A stretch of 7,295 bases of DNA from Anaerolineales bacterium (GTDB taxonomy: Bacteria > Chloroflexota > Anaerolineae > Anaerolineales > DRMV01). Position 1 is the first letter of the stretch; each line of letters starts with the position of its first letter. This document shows, in pieces, positions 5,556 through 7,295 of the stretch. Under the pieces are notes generated by a model. The model saw only the letters and a program-made list of their open reading frames with translations, did no database searches and was not told the origin of the DNA. The stretch lies in the NCBI GenBank assembly GCA_027026295.1, contig JALVOR010000222.1, forward strand, positions 5,429 to 12,723. The letters run 5' to 3'. Both the position numbers and the translations under genes were made by a program.

Positions 5556-7015
5556 TGACGATGAAGGTGCGTGAGCCCTTGATTTCCGAACTTTCCGCGC
5601 CCGGGCGGCGCGGGGTGCGCTTCCCCGAGAGCGATGTGCCGGCTTCTCCCATGCCGAAGGAACTGCTGCGCGCCGATTTGCCCCTGCCGGAGGTTTCCGA
5701 GGTGGACGTGGTGCGCCACTACACCCGCCTTTCGCACTTCAACCACGCCGTGGACATTGATTTCTATCCCCTCGGCTCCTGCACGATGAAGTACAATCCC
5801 AAAATCAACGAGGCGCTCAGCCGCCTGCCGGGTTTTGCCAACCTGCACCCCCTGCAGCCTGCGGAAACCGTGCAGGGCGCGCTGCGGCTGATGTATGAAT
5901 TGCAGGAAGCCCTGCAGGAGATCACCGGCTTCGCGGCGTGCAGTTTGCAGCCTGCCGCAGGCGCCCACGGCGAACTGACCGGGGTGCACATGATTTGGGC
6001 TTACCACTATGACCGCGGCGATACCCACCGCAACAAAATTTTGGTGCCCGATTCCGCCCACGGCACCAACCCCGCTTCCTCGGCCATGAGCGGCTTCCGG
6101 GTGGTGGAAATCCCCTCGGACGCGCGCGGCAACATTGACCTGGCCGCCCTGAAAGCGGAATGTGACGACACCGTGGCCGGGCTGATGCTCACCAACCCCA
6201 ATACCCTGGGACTGTTCGAAGAGCATTTGCTGGAAGTCATCGAAACCGTGCACGCCGCGGGCGGGCTGGTTTACGGCGACGGGGCGAACCTGAACGCCCT
6301 GCTGGGCATTGCCAAGCCCGGCGAGTTGGGCTTTGATGTGATGCACCTCAACCTGCACAAGACCTTCGCCACGCCCCACGGCGGCGGCGGGCCGGGCAGC
6401 GGGCCGGTGGTGTGTGCGCCGCACCTCGCCGACTTCCTGCCGGGGCCGGTGGTGGTGGTCAAAGAGGAAGCCACCGACGACCTGCCGCCCTTCTTTGGCC
6501 TGGAAACGCCTGCCAAGAGCATTGGCCGCGTCAGGTCCTTCCACGGGCACTTTGGCGTGATGGTGAAGGCGTTTGCCTACATCCTGATGCTGGGCGCGGG
6601 TGGGCTGCGGCAGGTGGCCGAAGACGCCGTGCTCAACGCCAACTACCTGCGGGCGCGGCTGCAGGAAACCTACCACATCCCCTACAACCGCATTTGCATG
6701 CACGAATTCGTGGCCGAAGGCCGCTGGAAGGACGCCCCCGACATTCACGCACTGGATATTGCCAAGCGGCTGATGGATTTTGGCTTCCACCCGCCGACCA
6801 ACTACTTCCCGCTCATCGTGCACGAAGCCTTGATGATTGAACCCACCGAAACCGAGAGCAAGGAGACTTTGGATGCCTTCACCGAGGCGATGCTGCAGAT
6901 TGCCGAGGAAGCCCGCGCCAACCCCGAAGTGCTGCACAGCGCCCCCCACGCAACGCCCTTTGGCCGTGTGGACGAGGTGAAGGCGGCGAAGGAGTTGGTT
7001 TTGACGTGGGAGTAG
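5555..7015 (+). CDS. gcvPB: Glycine dehydrogenase (decarboxylating) subunit 2
   Basis: C-terminal, PLP-carrying half of the split P-protein, 486 residues. The Schiff-base lysine is Lys269 in [19 protein letters not shown], followed by the Gly-rich loop of the family. Other signatures are [15 protein letters not shown] (69-83), [14 protein letters not shown] (165-178, with His169) and [10 protein letters not shown], where Asp242 is placed to contact the pyridine nitrogen. It pairs with GcvPA to decarboxylate glycine in the cytoplasm. The start ATG overlaps the gcvPA stop and has GGGGAGGTG at 5541-5549 inside the end of gcvPA; an ATG two codons later (5561) is a possible alternative. The gene ends in a TAG that is also the first base triplet of an 8-base tandem repeat. 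No terminator is visible after it, so the operon probably continues into the small membrane protein. Confidence 0.97.
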   Translation: MTMKVREPLISELSAPGRRGVRFPESDVPASPMPKELLRADLPLPEVSEVDVVRHYTRLSHFNHAVDIDFYPLGSCTMKYNPKINEALSRLPGFANLHPLQPAETVQGALRLMYELQEALQEITGFAACSLQPAAGAHGELTGVHMIWAYHYDRGDTHRNKILVPDSAHGTNPASSAMSGFRVVEIPSDARGNIDLAALKAECDDTVAGLMLTNPNTLGLFEEHLLEVIETVHAAGGLVYGDGANLNALLGIAKPGELGFDVMHLNLHKTFATPHGGGGPGSGPVVCAPHLADFLPGPVVVVKEEATDDLPPFFGLETPAKSIGRVRSFHGHFGVMVKAFAYILMLGAGGLRQVAEDAVLNANYLRARLQETYHIPYNRICMHEFVAEGRWKDAPDIHALDIAKRLMDFGFHPPTNYFPLIVHEALMIEPTETESKETLDAFTEAMLQIAEEARANPEVLHSAPHATPFGRVDEVKAAKELVLTWE

Positions 7016-7052
7016 TCAGGTAGTCGGATAGTCATATAGTCAGATAGTCGGG
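7013..7052 (+). repeat. Five tandem 8-base repeats after gcvPB
   Basis: Five adjoining units read TAGTCAGG, TAGTCGGA, TAGTCATA, TAGTCAGA and TAGTCGGG. TAGTC is invariant and the last three bases vary. The first unit supplies the gcvPB stop codon, and the last contributes the GGG of the next gene's ribosome site (GGGAGG, 7050-7055). Because the period is 8, the TAG triplets fall in all three frames. It resembles in kind the short tandem repeats known from cyanobacterial spacers, but those have a 7-base period. Confidence 0.9.
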
Positions 7053-7060
7053 AGGTTGCG

Positions 7061-7288
7061 ATGGAAAGTATGGGCCTCAGTTTGGGCTATGTGTTGGTGC
7101 AATTGCTCAACCTGACTTTTGTGTTGGGTTGGCTGGTGCTGGGCATCGCGGCCCTCTTTTCGCTCCGCAAGCGGCGGCTGCCCGCCACGGCGCAGGCCCT
7201 TTGGGCGATGTTCGTGGTGGTGGTGCCGTTCTTGGGTGCCATCGCGTATTGGATTGTGCAGCCCGCGGGCGAAAATGCCGTTGAATGA
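7061..7288 (+). CDS. Small two-helix membrane protein, PLDc_N-like
   Basis: A 75-residue protein with two predicted membrane segments: about residues 7-34 (rich in Leu, Val, Gly) and about 45-66 (LWAMFVVVVPFLGAIAYWIV). A short basic loop, SLRKRRLP (about 34-41), joins them and would lie in the cytoplasm by the positive-inside rule. The second helix with VVPFLGAIAYWIV resembles the PLDc_N family (phospholipase D/cardiolipin synthase N-terminal helices), often met as a stand-alone small protein of unknown function. There is no catalytic HKD motif here, so no lipase or synthase activity is expected. GGGAGG (7050-7055) lies 5 bases before the ATG at 7061. It follows gcvPB by 45 bases with no terminator between, so it may be cotranscribed and thus indirectly glycine-controlled, though a functional link is not shown. 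The family call is from the motif pattern only. Confidence 0.8.
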   Translation: MESMGLSLGYVLVQLLNLTFVLGWLVLGIAALFSLRKRRLPATAQALWAMFVVVVPFLGAIAYWIVQPAGENAVE

Positions 7289-7295
7289 AATTAGC

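Noticed and set aside
5453..6949. 498-codon open frame on the - strand opposite gcvPB
   Set aside because: Antisense to a complete gcvPB with all catalytic motifs; composition is low-complexity and no recognisable domain or ribosome site supports it.
7013..7052. Tandem units considered as a CRISPR array or plasmid iterons
   Set aside because: Units are only 8 bases with no spacers, no cas or replication genes are near, and the array is confined to a 45-base intergenic gap.

Overview
The window looks like a piece of a GC-rich bacterial chromosome carrying mostly core metabolism. Gene content and style (P-protein of the glycine cleavage system split into GcvPA and GcvPB, GGAGG-type ribosome sites, AMP-forming acetyl-CoA synthetase, short tandem repeats in the spacers) would fit Chloroflexota, for example Anaerolineae. 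That placement is an impression from sequence style, not a phylogenetic result. All six genes lie on the + strand.

Layout: (1) 39-1190, a GT-B fold family 4 glycosyltransferase, closed by a strong intrinsic terminator at 1231-1258. (2) 1191-1423, a regulatory spacer with that terminator, an extended -10 promoter inside a perfect 7-3-7 inverted repeat, and a pyrimidine-rich leader. (3) 1424-3361, acetyl-CoA synthetase with an almost consensus ribosome site. (4) 3362-3758, a 397-base spacer: a GC-rich hairpin after acs, a near-consensus sigma-70 promoter (TTGACT, 17 bases, TAGAAT), a two-aptamer glycine riboswitch, and an intrinsic terminator overlapping the last riboswitch helix. (5) 3759-7015, gcvH, gcvPA and gcvPB in one transcription unit. 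(6) 7061-7288, a 75-residue two-helix membrane protein resembling the PLDc_N family, separated from gcvPB by five copies of an 8-base repeat.

How they work together: GcvPA and GcvPB form the PLP-dependent glycine decarboxylase and GcvH is the lipoylated carrier. The riboswitch senses the substrate glycine and probably lets transcription pass the terminator only when glycine is plentiful. The T-protein (gcvT) and the lipoamide dehydrogenase needed to complete the cycle are not in the window and must be encoded elsewhere. Acetyl-CoA synthetase is a separate unit with its own promoter; its acetate pocket is intact but several CoA-site residues differ from the enterobacterial enzyme.

I found no mobile element, CRISPR array, tRNA or rRNA, and no evidence of an unknown multi-gene system. 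The less ordinary material is in the spacers: the riboswitch with competing helices, the same terminator stem used twice, the acs inverted repeat, and two different short-repeat clusters flanking gcvPA-gcvPB, one of which places stop codons in all three frames.
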